A stretch of 44,252 nucleotides of DNA from Planctomycetaceae bacterium (GCA_016795145.1 JAEUII010000085.1:1-44252), one strand, 5' to 3'. Positions 1 through 7,851 are shown, counted from the stretch's first letter. Notes: a model not told the origin generated them from the sequence alone. Numbers and translations are program-made.

Positions 1-766
1 TCACCGCAATGTTCTGCGGTGGTTCTCCAGGGACCGCAGCCAGAAGCTGGCCGGCAGTGCCCGTCAGTTGCCCGTCGGAGCTGGTCATTGTGACCGCTCC
101 TGCAAGGATCAGTACTCGCAACAGATTAGTATTCATGGCATTCGCCTTGTTCCAGGGATGATGTCCAATTCGAAAGTTCATGTCTCCAGACGCAACCACT
201 TTTCCAGTGGCCGTGGAGATTTCCAGAGGAGCTGAATCTGATTGCGTTCCAACAATCTGAATCTCTCCGGTTTGAAGCGTAATGTGATTCGTGTCGACTG
301 TTTGATAGGTCGCTCCTTCCTCAGCAACGACTTCCCAGGTTGGCACCACAGGTGACGGATCCTCAGATATCATCATCGGTGATCGCGGATCGTCCTGTGT
401 TGAGCGTGGTGCGGGTGGTGGAGCGGCGTCCGGGGCCGGAGCCGCCCGGCCTGCAGGAGCCATCGTGGTTGTCATGTTGCTTTCAGGTTCGATTCGGCTC
501 CGTAACCAGAGAAACGATGAGACCGCGAGCAGGAGTGTCGCGGCGGCAATGAAGCCAGGTGACCAAAGTTCAGGCAGCAACCGACGTGGCCGTTTGCCAC
601 CCGGAGCTGCTTTGGAATCAGCGAACTTCGATGCTTCGGTAGCTAACGTGCCTTCGAACACGGTGCGAAGAATTGCTTCCATCGCAATGTCGCGACCCTC
701 CTGCCGCAGTTTGTGTGGCTCGTCGCCGTTCGAATCGGGCTCTGCTTTTGACAGTGGTTCATTCAT
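1..766 (-). CDS. FecR-like anti-sigma protein (C-terminus beyond window edge)
   Basis: An open frame of 255 codons without a stop runs from an ATG at 766 off the left edge, so the C-terminus is missing. The start overlaps the last 8 bases of the sigma-factor gene, which indicates translational coupling. The first ~65 residues are charged and presumably cytoplasmic; one membrane segment follows at ~70-88; then comes a Pro/Ala-rich linker (~100-125) and a beta-rich stretch (from ~145) of FecR type, with a motif like TWEVVAEEGATYQ. Membrane proteins of this kind sit next to ECF sigma genes in planctomycetes and are thought to hold the sigma factor inactive until a periplasmic signal arrives. The order sigma then FecR-like, the single TM and the overlap support this. 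The ligand is unknown. Confidence 0.75.
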   Translation of the reverse strand, partial: MNEPLSKAEPDSNGDEPHKLRQEGRDIAMEAILRTVFEGTLATEASKFADSKAAPGGKRPRRLLPELWSPGFIAAATLLLAVSSFLWLRSRIEPESNMTTTMAPAGRAAPAPDAAPPPAPRSTQDDPRSPMMISEDPSPVVPTWEVVAEEGATYQTVDTNHITLQTGEIQIVGTQSDSAPLEISTATGKVVASGDMNFRIGHHPWNKANAMNTNLLRVLILAGAVTMTSSDGQLTGTAGQLLAAVPGEPPQNIAV

Positions 767-1295
767 TCGAGTTTGCCTCGCTGTGAGTCTTCTGAACACA
801 CTGCCGCAGTAATTCTCTGGCTCGACTAAGTCTTTGATAGGCAGCCGCTTCGGAAAGCTGAAGTTCCGCACAGGCTGACCGAAATTCAACGCCAGTCTGA
901 TAGATCAGGCACACAAGCGCACGAAGCCCTTCATTCAGACGACTCAGACAATGCGACAGTCTCTCACGCGCCTCCTCTTTCCAAGATCCGGAAGCCGACG
1001 GTCGATCGAACGCTGCAAACGTCTCTTCGATTCCTTCAAGAATCTCCGGATCCTGGATGAGTTCCGATCGCCGTTCTTTCCTCCACATTTCCATCGCCTT
1101 CAGTCGCGCGATCCCGCGGAGCCATGCTCCAAAATCTGCTCCTTCTCGAAACTCCGAAATACGACCACAGGCCGTCACATAGGATTCCTGCACCAGGTCA
1201 TCCGCGGCATGGCTATTCCCTTTCATCAGCGCGCGAGCATACGCAACCAGCATGGGCTGGTACTGCTCGACCAGTTCTGAAAGGGCCACCGGCAT
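759..1295 (-). CDS. ECF-type RNA polymerase sigma-70 factor
   Basis: 178 residues, the usual size of an extracytoplasmic-function sigma factor. Region 2 lies at ~10-75, with DDLVQESYVTA followed by FGAWLRGIARLKAMEMWRK. Region 4 lies at ~110-170, where a helix-turn-helix includes LSEAAAYQRLSRARELL. Region 3 is absent, as expected for ECF factors. The pattern matches the planctomycete group often annotated as Rhodopirellula/Verrucomicrobium sigma factors. The product should direct RNA polymerase to a small regulon, under control of the FecR-like protein encoded immediately downstream with an 8-base overlap. Target promoters cannot be predicted from this window. Confidence 0.9.
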   Translation of the reverse strand: MPVALSELVEQYQPMLVAYARALMKGNSHAADDLVQESYVTACGRISEFREGADFGAWLRGIARLKAMEMWRKERRSELIQDPEILEGIEETFAAFDRPSASGSWKEEARERLSHCLSRLNEGLRALVCLIYQTGVEFRSACAELQLSEAAAYQRLSRARELLRQCVQKTHSEANSNE

Positions 1296-1424
1296 GAATC
1301 CTCCGTATCAGTGATTGACGGAGCGGAATAGTTTCTGACAGGAATTTGTCAGCTTTTCTTTGGGCTACCAAAAGTCTAACCCGGAACCAAAAGTTCGGGC
1401 AGTCAACTAGCGTCCCTCAAAAGA

Positions 1425-1627
1425 GGCGAGCGGGATGCGTCGGCTTCCCGGTACCGCAACTCCGAAATGCAAATGAGAGCCCCGATTAGGGTGGTACGTC
1501 CGCAGGGCATGCTCCGGAAGCCCAGGTGAGCACGCCGTAAAACCTGCGCTGTCGCAATGAGCACATTGATCTGACAAAAAATGAGGGACAAAAAATGTGG
1601 CGAGCGGGATGCGTCAACTTCCCGATA
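1425..1627 (+). repeat. Imperfect direct repeat, two copies (1425-1454 and 1599-1627)
   Basis: Both copies begin GGCGAGCGGGATGCGTC and continue with CTTCCCG(G/A)TAC after two variable bases. They lie 174 bases apart in the same orientation. The copies match too well for chance, but their function is unknown; they look like remnants of a dispersed intergenic repeat. Confidence 0.6.
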
Positions 1628-1739
1628 CAACACCCATCCTGATCCGCCATCACGGTGTGCGCGCGGCAAATGGCCGCTAACCGATAGTGGTTTGTCACAT
1701 CAACAATTTGGGTTTAGCCGTCATTTGGGTTTAGCCGTC

Positions 1740-1799
1740 ATTCCAGCGCAGGCGGGAACCCAGAACGTCGAAACCAGGGTTCCCCGCCTGCGCGGGAAT
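1740..1799. repeat. Inverted pair of REP-like palindromic elements
   Basis: The left arm (1740-1762) contains GCGCAGGCGGGAACCC and the right arm (1777-1799) contains GGGTTCCCCGCCTGCGC. They form a long stem of about 22 pairs with two mismatches around a ~14-base loop. Each arm also folds alone (CCxGC-GCAG-GCGGG). The same core recurs at 14219, 14341, 14463 and 44222. This is the layout of a bacterial interspersed mosaic element. It lies just past the stop of the beta-propeller gene (1816) and could act as a transcription or decay barrier there. Confidence 0.8.
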
Positions 1800-1815
1800 A
1801 ACGCTTGAAAAAAAA

Positions 1816-3087
1816 CTACGGGCTCTTCACATCAAAGCAAATCATTCGAACATCGTCCCGCACGAAGAGTCGCCCGTTGGAAATCGCCGGGGCCTGGCGA
1901 GTCGTCTCCATCACCTTGGCGCGGCCGGTTTCCGCAAAGGCATCGGGTTTCGCTGCGACCGCCACAAGTTCTCCTTCCATGGTTGTCAGCCACAGTGTGC
2001 CATCAGCCAGAATCAAGTTGCTCTTTCCAAATCGGGTCTTCTGCCACACCGTCTTTCGGTCGGACAATCGAATGCAGACAAGATTCGTAATCGGCCCAGC
2101 GCTTCCACTGTTATCAAGCCCATACAGATGGCCGTCGAGCAGCACTGGCGTTTGCCATTCCGCGCGCAGCTGGCTGTCCTTCCCGGAGGATGTCCACACG
2201 TCCTTCACCATCCATTTCGCGCCATTCCTGCTGACGTTCAGCATCACAGCTCCATGGTTTTCCCCGGCAGAGATCAGCACGTGCTGGTCGTCCGTCGCCA
2301 CCGGATTCGCAGTGTTGCAGTCGTAATCAGTGACAAAAGGGAACGACCACAGTTCTGTGCCATCAGCCGGATCAACACTGGTCAATCCGGATGCCGTGAA
2401 CGCAAGAACCTGAGGAACACCGGACAGCTCCTTCAGCACCGGCGACGAATATCCAGCTTTGCCGCTGCCCGCTTTCCAGCTCAACTTTCCACTGGCGACA
2501 TCGAACGCCGCAATCGCTGCCTTTTCTGTTCCGGCATGGACGATCACGGACTTCCCGACGACCAGCGGTGAACAGGACATTCCATATTCTGATGGTTCAC
2601 CACCAAGGCTCTTCGGGACATTGACCTCCCACAGCCTGGTCCCATCCTCTCGCTTCAGGGCTGCGAGAATTCCTTCGCCGGTGAGTACGAAAACGGTCTC
2701 ACCTGATACTGAGGGCGTGGCGCGCGGACCGTTGCCCATTCCGTTTTCATACATGGGGCCAACCGCAGTCTTCCAGGCAATTTTTCCATCGTCTGCATTC
2801 AGGCAAACGACATACTGCGACTCTTCATCCTGGTAGAGCGTAAACACCTGGTTGCCGACGACCGAGATCCCCGACATTCCAACGCCAAGATCTGTCTGCC
2901 ATAGAACTTTTGGGCCCTTAGGACCGAATTTCTTTAGCAGCCCTGTGTCACCAGACACTCCATCGCGGTTGGCTCCCAGGAACTGCGGCCAGTCATCGCC
3001 GCGAACGCTGCCGTTCCACGACAGAGCTGCAGAAAGTGCTACGGAGATCATCAGAGAATGAAGTGAAAACTCAAGTCGCGTCCGCAT
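1816..3087 (-). CDS. Secreted PQQ-like (BamB-type) beta-propeller protein
   Basis: 423 residues from the ATG at 3087. A longer in-frame extension exists, but only this start gives a clean signal peptide (MRTRLEFSLHSLMISVALSAAL, cleaved near residue ~30) and a G-rich region ahead of the ATG. The mature part begins DDWPQFLGANRDGVSGD, the usual opening of planctomycete PQQ-binding-like repeat proteins, and continues with blade motifs such as GKIAWKTAVG, DGTRLWEV, SGKLSWKAG and DGTELWSFPF. The fold is a periplasmic 7- or 8-bladed propeller. Whether it binds PQQ or is an enzyme is unclear: it has no cytochrome domain and no obvious dehydrogenase signature. The next gene in the same orientation is the DJ-1/PfpI gene, 58 bases upstream. 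Confidence 0.88.
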   Translation of the reverse strand: MRTRLEFSLHSLMISVALSAALSWNGSVRGDDWPQFLGANRDGVSGDTGLLKKFGPKGPKVLWQTDLGVGMSGISVVGNQVFTLYQDEESQYVVCLNADDGKIAWKTAVGPMYENGMGNGPRATPSVSGETVFVLTGEGILAALKREDGTRLWEVNVPKSLGGEPSEYGMSCSPLVVGKSVIVHAGTEKAAIAAFDVASGKLSWKAGSGKAGYSSPVLKELSGVPQVLAFTASGLTSVDPADGTELWSFPFVTDYDCNTANPVATDDQHVLISAGENHGAVMLNVSRNGAKWMVKDVWTSSGKDSQLRAEWQTPVLLDGHLYGLDNSGSAGPITNLVCIRLSDRKTVWQKTRFGKSNLILADGTLWLTTMEGELVAVAAKPDAFAETGRAKVMETTRQAPAISNGRLFVRDDVRMICFDVKSP

Positions 3088-3145
3088 TGCCAAAGACCCC
3101 CACAATCCAGATAAGTACAAACCACAAAGTTGTCGCTCAGTGCGA

Positions 3146-3676
3146 TCAACGAGCCTTTTGCAGGACTTCCAGGCATCCCTTACAAAAGTCCGGCAAATCA
3201 TCCGGCTTTCGGCTGCTGACAAAGTGTCGGTCAACGACCACAGAACGATCTTCAAACTCAGCGCCAGCGTTCACCAGATCGTCTTTGATTCCTGGCGATC
3301 CTGTCACCTTGACGCCTCGGTAAACACCTGCCGAAATTGGAATCCATCCGCCATGACAAATGGCTGCAACCAACTTTGACGCCTGCGCAAACTCACGAGT
3401 AATCCGGAGAACCTCCGGGTCTCTGCGAAGTTTGTCCGGCATCCAGCCACCCGCGCAGATCAGTCCATCGTAGTCCGAGGTGTTGATGCCCTGGATCACG
3501 ATGTCGGACACGCACGGATATCCGTTCTTGCCAATGTACTTCTTCTTTGCTTCCTGTCCTGCAACCACAAACTGAGCACCCGCTTCAATCAAACGAAGCT
3601 TTGGGTACCACAGTTCGAGGTCTTCGTAGTCGTCACCGACAAAGCACAGAATTTTCTGTCCGGTCAGATTGGTCAT
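3146..3676 (-). CDS. DJ-1/PfpI family protein (class I glutamine amidotransferase fold)
   Basis: 176 residues from the ATG at 3676, chosen over an upstream in-frame ATG at 3718 because AAGGAC lies 7 bases before it. The nucleophile-elbow motif AAICHGG places the conserved Cys at ~107, with an acidic residue near 18 (DDYEDLELWYP) where the family has its Cys-activating Glu. The length is normal for the family, which includes proteases, glyoxalase/deglycase-like enzymes and stress proteins. The substrate cannot be deduced. The C-terminus (PDFCKGCLEVLQKAR) has two extra cysteines. The beta-propeller gene follows 58 bases downstream in the same orientation. Confidence 0.88.
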   Translation of the reverse strand: MTNLTGQKILCFVGDDYEDLELWYPKLRLIEAGAQFVVAGQEAKKKYIGKNGYPCVSDIVIQGINTSDYDGLICAGGWMPDKLRRDPEVLRITREFAQASKLVAAICHGGWIPISAGVYRGVKVTGSPGIKDDLVNAGAEFEDRSVVVDRHFVSSRKPDDLPDFCKGCLEVLQKAR

Positions 3677-3786
3677 GATTGTGTCCTTTTTGATTTTTTC
3701 CGCAGGACCAAACGCCATGGTCTTGCGCGCTTCTTACAAGTTGACTGGAGGTAGTGGATCTTGCTAAAGATCCCGGAGGCTCAGCA

Positions 3787-4473
3787 CTAATCGTTTGCCG
3801 CATGAGCCTTCTGCAGCCAGTCGTTGATGTCGTCGATCAGGCGGTTGGCCAGGCTGAGACCGGGCGTACGACGAGTCAGCACAACGACGCCGTCGATCAA
3901 CGTGGTCTCTCGAATCGTTTGGCGTGGATCCGCGAGGTCCAGTTCTTCGGCCAGATCGGCGACTTCAACGCGTTCGGCCTCTTTGTGCAAATGGCGAAGG
4001 ACCGAGGCACAGGCGTCAACGTTGATCTTACGCACCTCTTCCAGACGCTTCTTTGTGAACAGTCCCGCGCTGATCATGCGCTGGGGAAGGCAGAGGATTC
4101 CCAGAAGGCGTTCCTGCCACGACTGGTCGGTCTCAAGGCTGCCCAGTCCATACATCCAAACGGCGGAAAGCGGCTGTGCGGTGACGAAATCAACTTCATC
4201 GCCAGAGTCATTCGATACCTTGCGGTCGGCAAGACTGCGTGGCATCCGGAGAAGCACAACGTACTGAAGTGCCCCAAGGATTCCTGCCGCGATCAGAAAG
4301 CTAAAGATCCAGCTGCTGAAAAAGCCGGCCCGAATGATCAGCCAGGCCATCCCAAGTTCCATCATCCACGCAAAGCCACCGATGGCAAACATCGCCGCCA
4401 TCGCACCCATCGTCAGTCGTTCCTGAGTCTTCAGCCGCTCACGCAGCCAGCGACGTGCTTCTTCCTTTTTCAT
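3787..4473 (-). CDS. Conserved-type membrane protein, unknown function
   Basis: 228 residues. It starts with a basic, charged helix (MKKEEARRWLRERLK), then two hydrophobic segments (~22-48 and ~53-75) that form a membrane hairpin, and ends in a ~150-residue soluble domain rich in charged helices (for example KKRLEEVRKINVDACASVL). The C-terminal part with TTLIDGVVVLTRRTPGLSLA resembles no family I can name. A G-poor leader precedes the ATG at 4473. Codon use and the long clean frame support a real gene. Topology suggests both ends lie in the cytoplasm. Confidence 0.75.
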   Translation of the reverse strand: MKKEEARRWLRERLKTQERLTMGAMAAMFAIGGFAWMMELGMAWLIIRAGFFSSWIFSFLIAAGILGALQYVVLLRMPRSLADRKVSNDSGDEVDFVTAQPLSAVWMYGLGSLETDQSWQERLLGILCLPQRMISAGLFTKKRLEEVRKINVDACASVLRHLHKEAERVEVADLAEELDLADPRQTIRETTLIDGVVVLTRRTPGLSLANRLIDDINDWLQKAHAAND

Positions 4474-4860
4474 GCCTTGATCCGAGTCCCTGTTAGTGTC
4501 ACCGCGTCAACGAACGTCCGAAACATAACAGGATTGTCGTTCGACGCAATTTGCCGTCGCAGAAACGCAATGCGAGGGAATCACCGAAATGTGCCCCGTG
4601 GCTCCGCCGCGGGAAACTCAACACCGCCGCCAAAGAACCACTGACGTGAACGGAGCATTGAAACCGCAGATGACGCGGATCCACGCGGATAACACCACCC
4701 ACTCGCGTGTCTTCGCTTTCCGTCGGTCCTGCACCAACGGAAGCAGCAATTTGTAGCGCCCCACCGCAAAGGTCCATCGACGATGTCATCCAGTCGGGCG
4801 GTGCATGCTGCCCTCTCGCAGGATTATGTCGCCCAAGCAGGATTGGCCATTTTGTTCCAG
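4474..4860. other. Intergenic region, one dispersed repeat
   Basis: 387 bases with no supportable gene. It contains a short ACGCG(G/A)AT-type dispersed repeat (4660-4695) that recurs in reverse orientation near 9792-9828. Nothing else is recognisable. Confidence 0.5.
4660..4695 (+). repeat. Dispersed ACGCGGAT-type repeat, copy 1
   Basis: The segment AACCGCAGATGACGCGGATC continues as CACGCGGATAAC, an internally periodic unit. The reverse complement of 9792-9828 reads AACCGCGAATGGACGCGAAT then CAACGCGAATAAC. The two copies agree at most positions and share the internal ACGCG(G/A)AT doublet. They are probably relics of a genome-wide repeat. Confidence 0.55.
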
Positions 4861-5346
4861 CTACAGGCGGACAAATCCACTGTCAACTATTCGTGACCAG
4901 TCGTCATCGACACCTTTGATCAGGGCGTTCTTGTGTGATCCAAGCCAACGTGCAACTTCATAGGCGAACACTATTCCCATGTCCGTCATCTGGCTTGCGC
5001 CGAGTTCGACCGCAACGACGGCTCTAGTCGCAGCAATTGAGTCAATCAGTGGTGGGTTTGAATCGCCAGGCAAGTCCTTGACTTCGGCGATCTCCTCGGC
5101 AACGCGATCAGGTGACGTCCAGCAGCGAATTGCGAGCTGGCGTTCACCAGCAGGCCTGTAGATAAGCTGAAAGCCGTCTTTCGACTTTTCGATTCTGAAG
5201 AGCTTCAGTGCTGGAGACACCTGTTCGTCACCAACGCCGTAGTCCTCCGCGAGCGTCCAGAAATCGTTCTCCCGGAGGGTTGCCAGCGATTCGGGAGTAA
5301 CATCGTCAATGGTCACCGGACAGTAGGCAGTAATCCACGATGGCAT
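4861..5346 (-). CDS. Hypothetical protein (161 aa)
   Basis: A soluble 161-residue protein with no signal peptide or TM. It starts MPSWITAYCPVTIDDVTPES and ends WSRIVDSGFVRL. I do not recognise the family. The pattern of beta strands and acidic segments, the absence of partners and the position beside another small orphan gene and decayed defence genes resemble planctomycete polymorphic-toxin immunity-like genes, but this is inference from context only. No clear Shine-Dalgarno precedes the ATG at 5346. The gene lies 120 bases downstream of the neighbouring small gene, on the same strand. Confidence 0.65.
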   Translation of the reverse strand: MPSWITAYCPVTIDDVTPESLATLRENDFWTLAEDYGVGDEQVSPALKLFRIEKSKDGFQLIYRPAGERQLAIRCWTSPDRVAEEIAEVKDLPGDSNPPLIDSIAATRAVVAVELGASQMTDMGIVFAYEVARWLGSHKNALIKGVDDDWSRIVDSGFVRL

Positions 5347-5466
5347 ATTTTTGATTGGCCTGAATGACGATCAAGATCAGCCGGTTGGCGAGGCTGACGT
5401 GCCATTTGAGAAACCGCCGACGCCAACTCGGCTGCAGATTTTCGAGATTCCTTTGAGCAAACGTCG

Positions 5467-5889
5467 TCATGAACCAATGAGAGTGTTCTCCCATTGTCCA
5501 TCATCGGAAGACCGCCATTTCACACCGTCAATTCGCCAGCCGTCCGACTTTTTTATGACGACGAACCGGTACGCGTGCCACTGAAGTTGATTCGTATCGA
5601 CGTGTACCCGCGAGCGACTAACGGTCTCGACGTTGACTATGTTGCGTTCGATGACCTGTTTGTAGGCCGGTGGCGTCTGGTACGAATAGCAACCATCGAC
5701 GTATGCACGCTTCTTGTGCGTGCAAAAGTTGCGAATGATCTCGTCCAGTTGCTTTTGTAAATCGCGATCGTCCAATCCATCGCGGGTCCGACGCACGCGG
5801 TTTTCCCAAAGCGTGTATGCTCTCGCAAACGCGAGCACAACTTCACGAGGATCATCACGGTTTGGCTCTGCCACGAATTTCCGCCTCAT
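5467..5889 (-). CDS. Hypothetical small protein with NTF2-like features
   Basis: 140 residues from the ATG at 5889 (MRRKFVAEPNRDDPREVV); an in-frame ATG at 5925 is less likely. The layout is two N-terminal helices (REVVLAFARAYTLWENRVRR), a middle Cys/Tyr-containing segment, and C-terminal strands ending WHAYRFVVIKKSDGWRIDGV, then KWRSSDDGQW. A helix-helix-strand order ending in a W-R-I-D strand is typical of NTF2-like folds, which include several immunity proteins. This assignment rests on pattern only. The next gene downstream (4861-5346) is another orphan on the same strand. Confidence 0.6.
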   Translation of the reverse strand: MRRKFVAEPNRDDPREVVLAFARAYTLWENRVRRTRDGLDDRDLQKQLDEIIRNFCTHKKRAYVDGCYSYQTPPAYKQVIERNIVNVETVSRSRVHVDTNQLQWHAYRFVVIKKSDGWRIDGVKWRSSDDGQWENTLIGS

Positions 5890-6256
5890 TGATGTGCTCA
5901 CAAATCGCGATCTATGCGTCAGCAAGTGACTTTTACATCAGGAAACGCCCGGTCGGCAACTCGGCGTATTTGTTGTTCTGCCTGGTTTCGCGTTGACCAC
6001 CATATCGAACCCCTGGAAGGCCGACACAACCTGTTGGCCCAATCGCGTCAATGTGTCAACCCTTCGGGCCTTGTGGACGGGCTTGTGCTTCGCTTCCGGT
6101 GGCTTACGCACACCGGCAGGGGTTGTGACGGCCTGTCAGGCCTGAATCGCAAGGCGAGACACTTTGCGTCCAGTGTGCACCGGCCTAAACTCCAATGGGA
6201 TTTGGCTCGCCATGTGCCGGGTGAAGATCAAATGAACGTGGGACGACGTTGAGAAC
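5890..6256. other. Intergenic region upstream of the hsdM stub, nothing recognised
   Basis: 367 bases. Short frames exist on both strands, but none has a ribosome binding site plus a recognisable motif. If the adjacent hsdM stub is a deletion remnant, this stretch may hold its former promoter. Confidence 0.4.
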
Positions 6257-6412
6257 ATGATCACTGGTGAAATCAAAAGTCAGGTCGATTCGATTTGGAA
6301 CGCCTTTTGGACGGGAGGCATTTCCAATCCGCTGGAAGTCATGGAGCAGATCACGTACATGCTGTTTCTTCGGCGTCTGGATGACTCGAAGCGGACATTC
6401 AGCGGGGGATGA
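6257..6412 (+). pseudogene. N-terminal stub of type I restriction methylase HsdM
   Basis: The frame from the ATG at 6257 encodes MITGEIKSQVDSIWNAFWTG then GISNPLEVMEQITYMLFLRR and LDD, which is the start of the HsdM N-terminal domain. After about 44 residues the similarity ends: seven unrelated residues follow and a stop comes at 6410-6412. A full HsdM is roughly 500 residues with NPPF and SAM motifs, none of which appear here or anywhere in the window. No hsdS or hsdR is nearby. The reading is a truncated remnant whose remainder was deleted or replaced; the next gene starts 22 bases later. Confidence 0.8.
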
Positions 6413-6434
6413 AGGAATTGAAGGGAATGCTCCG

Positions 6435-6953
6435 ATGAAGATCACCGAGATTCTTGCGTTAGTCAACGAAATGGAACGTGATGGTGTCATTGGTGGATAT
6501 GCAATTGGCGGCGCGGTCGCTGCCGCAATGTACCTGGAACCAGTGGCGACGCTGGATATAGACATCTTCGTTGCATTTCGCCTTCAGGAAAATCAGTTCC
6601 TCATTTCTCCGCAGCCGCTGTATGATTACCTGGTTCCTCGCGGGGCACGAATTGAAGGAGAATATCTGGTCATCGGCGACTGGCCAGTGCAGTTCCTTCC
6701 GCCCACTGGGCCATTAGCGGAGGATGCTCTGCAGCATGCCGTTCAGACAGAGGTGGAGAGTACCCCGACACGAGTTTTTACAGCGTAGCACCTTGCCGCT
6801 ATTGCATTGGAAACGGGACGGCCCAAGGATATGGCAAGACTTGTCGCGTTTGTTGAGGAAGGTGTCCTGGATTCTGAACGATTCAGTCGGTTACTCGAGC
6901 GGTTTGGGCTGACAGCAAAATGGGCGATGTTTCAAGAAAGGTACCTGTCATGA
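6435..6953 (+). pseudogene. Nucleotidyltransferase-fold gene interrupted by an in-frame amber codon
   Basis: The first part (6435-6785, 117 residues) has the nucleotidyltransferase signature: AIGGAVAAAMYLEP followed by the DxD pair in TLDIDIFVAF, and later VIGDWPVQFLPPTGPLAEDA. A TAG at 6786-6788 ends it at VFTA. The same frame then continues with no further stop for 54 codons (HLAAIALETGRPKDMARLV ... WAMFQERYLS) to a TGA at 6951. Relatives of this family read through this point, commonly with Glu, so a single GAG-to-TAG change explains the break. The intact gene would be 172 residues. Its natural stop overlaps the next ATG (ATGA). Such two-gene modules resemble toxin-antitoxin or MNT-type systems. 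The truncated 117-residue product might keep part of the active site. Confidence 0.82.
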
Positions 6954-7117
6954 CATCGTGGGAAATGAAAGCTGTGCTCGATAGTAAGAAGAAGATGCGA
7001 ACCCGGCTGGCCGCGTTGCCGTATGCGGAGAAGCTTCGGCTGCTGGAAGCAATGCGAGAACGGCACCTTTCAATAAGTGCTGCTCGGCCGAAGTCGACTG
7101 TCGCTCCACTCAAGTAG
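6950..7117 (+). CDS. Small partner protein of the nucleotidyltransferase module
   Basis: 55 residues from the ATG at 6950, which overlaps the TGA of the preceding frame by four bases (ATGA), so translation was evidently coupled. The sequence is highly charged and helical (SKKKMRTRLAALPYAEKLR then LLEAMRERHL), matching the small proteins that accompany this nucleotidyltransferase family. No catalytic residues are seen; it is probably the binding partner of the pair. Because the upstream gene carries a premature amber about 160 bases before this start, its expression may now be reduced. Confidence 0.72.
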   Translation: MTSWEMKAVLDSKKKMRTRLAALPYAEKLRLLEAMRERHLSISAARPKSTVAPLK

Positions 7118-7442
7118 CGAACCGCAACGCGCCTTTCGTAGAGCGAAAGACGACCTCGGCGAGCGGCAGGGCGTCAGCCCTCTGCGTGGCGAAAGTCCTT
7201 TCCGGCAGAATGGACCTACTTTGACAAACATCCGCGACTTTACCCCTGCGTCGCGGAGGACGCTCCAAGTCAACGTCGCTGCCAAGGAGGCCCTCACAGA
7301 ATTCCATCGCTTCCTACTGAAGTCGAATCCGCCAACTACTGAGTCGTCGAAGGGTGACGAAAGAGGTGACCAGACGGCCGGAAACGAAAAAAGGGAAACC
7401 GGCGAGTCACCGATTTCCCTGTGTTTAATGGGCTTTTCCAAG
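7118..7442. other. Intergenic region with a dispersed hairpin repeat
   Basis: 325 bases between the small partner gene and tRNA-Thr. It carries the hairpin repeat at 7188-7220. The open frames across it are unsupported by start signals. Confidence 0.5.
7188..7220 (-). repeat. Dispersed 33-bp hairpin repeat, copy 1
   Basis: This segment is the reverse complement of 34173-34205 at 32 of 33 positions. It contains a stem of GTCCTTTC with GAATGGAC around a CGGCA loop; the other copy has a perfect GTCCTTTC/GAAAGGAC stem. Both copies are intergenic and follow gene 3' ends. Confidence 0.75.
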
Positions 7443-7515
7443 AGCCGCCGACTGGAGTCGAACCAGCGACCTACGCTTTACGAAAGCGTCGCTCTGCCAA
7501 CTGAGCTACGGCGGC
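7443..7515 (-). tRNA. tRNA-Thr (CGT)
   Basis: The 73-nt cloverleaf on the minus strand has acceptor GCCGCCG paired with CGGCGGC, a D-arm TAGCTCAGTTGGCAGAGC, anticodon stem ACGCT/AGCGT with loop TTCGTAA (anticodon CGT at 34-36), and a T-arm with TTCGACT. All stems pair fully. CCA is not encoded. It reads ACG. Confidence 0.95.
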
Positions 7516-7851
7516 GGTCAATCGTTGGACACCGCGGATTTTTGCGGGTTCAGGATTGGTTGGCGGAAATGTAGCGTGGGGCTGTTCCGGGAGCAAGATC
7601 TGGAAAGTTCAGGATTTCGGTTCCTCAGCTTTGCTCAATTCTACCCGTCAATTCATGCTTCCGAACCGCGTTTCGCGACGCTCGCGCCAGGTCCTGCCTG
7701 CCGGCACTGCTGCGAAGGATTTAGGAACGAAGTCAACAGGGCAAACCCCGGCCTGTCGGCCACCTTTTCCCCTGGCCAGGGGAGAAGGTCCATTGGCCGG
7801 TTGAAATTCGCGATTGAAGTCGCGGGGGTTGGGTTGTGACAGAGCAGTCAG
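7516..7851. other. Intergenic region between tRNA-Thr and the TIM-barrel gene
   Basis: No gene is supported. A GC-rich imperfect palindrome (CCCCTGGCCAGGGG near 7769) and the GAGGACA hairpin at 7852-7875 are the only structured features. Confidence 0.45.

Larger units (their letters stand above)
1296..1815. other. Intergenic region with several repeats
   Basis: 520 bases without a credible gene between the convergent 3' side of the beta-propeller gene and the sigma-factor promoter side. It holds an imperfect ~29-bp direct repeat (1425 and 1599), a 20-base segment starting at 1685 that recurs exactly at 44188, a 16-base tandem duplication (TTGGGTTTAGCCGTCA around 1708-1739) and an inverted pair of REP-like elements (1740-1799). 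Short open frames here translate repeat DNA and lack ribosome binding sites. Confidence 0.7.

Noticed and set aside
5914..6252. 112-codon plus-strand frame before the hsdM stub
   Set aside because: Its composition is non-coding-like (Arg/His/Ser-rich), it has no ribosome binding site and it overlaps the upstream start of the small minus-strand gene.
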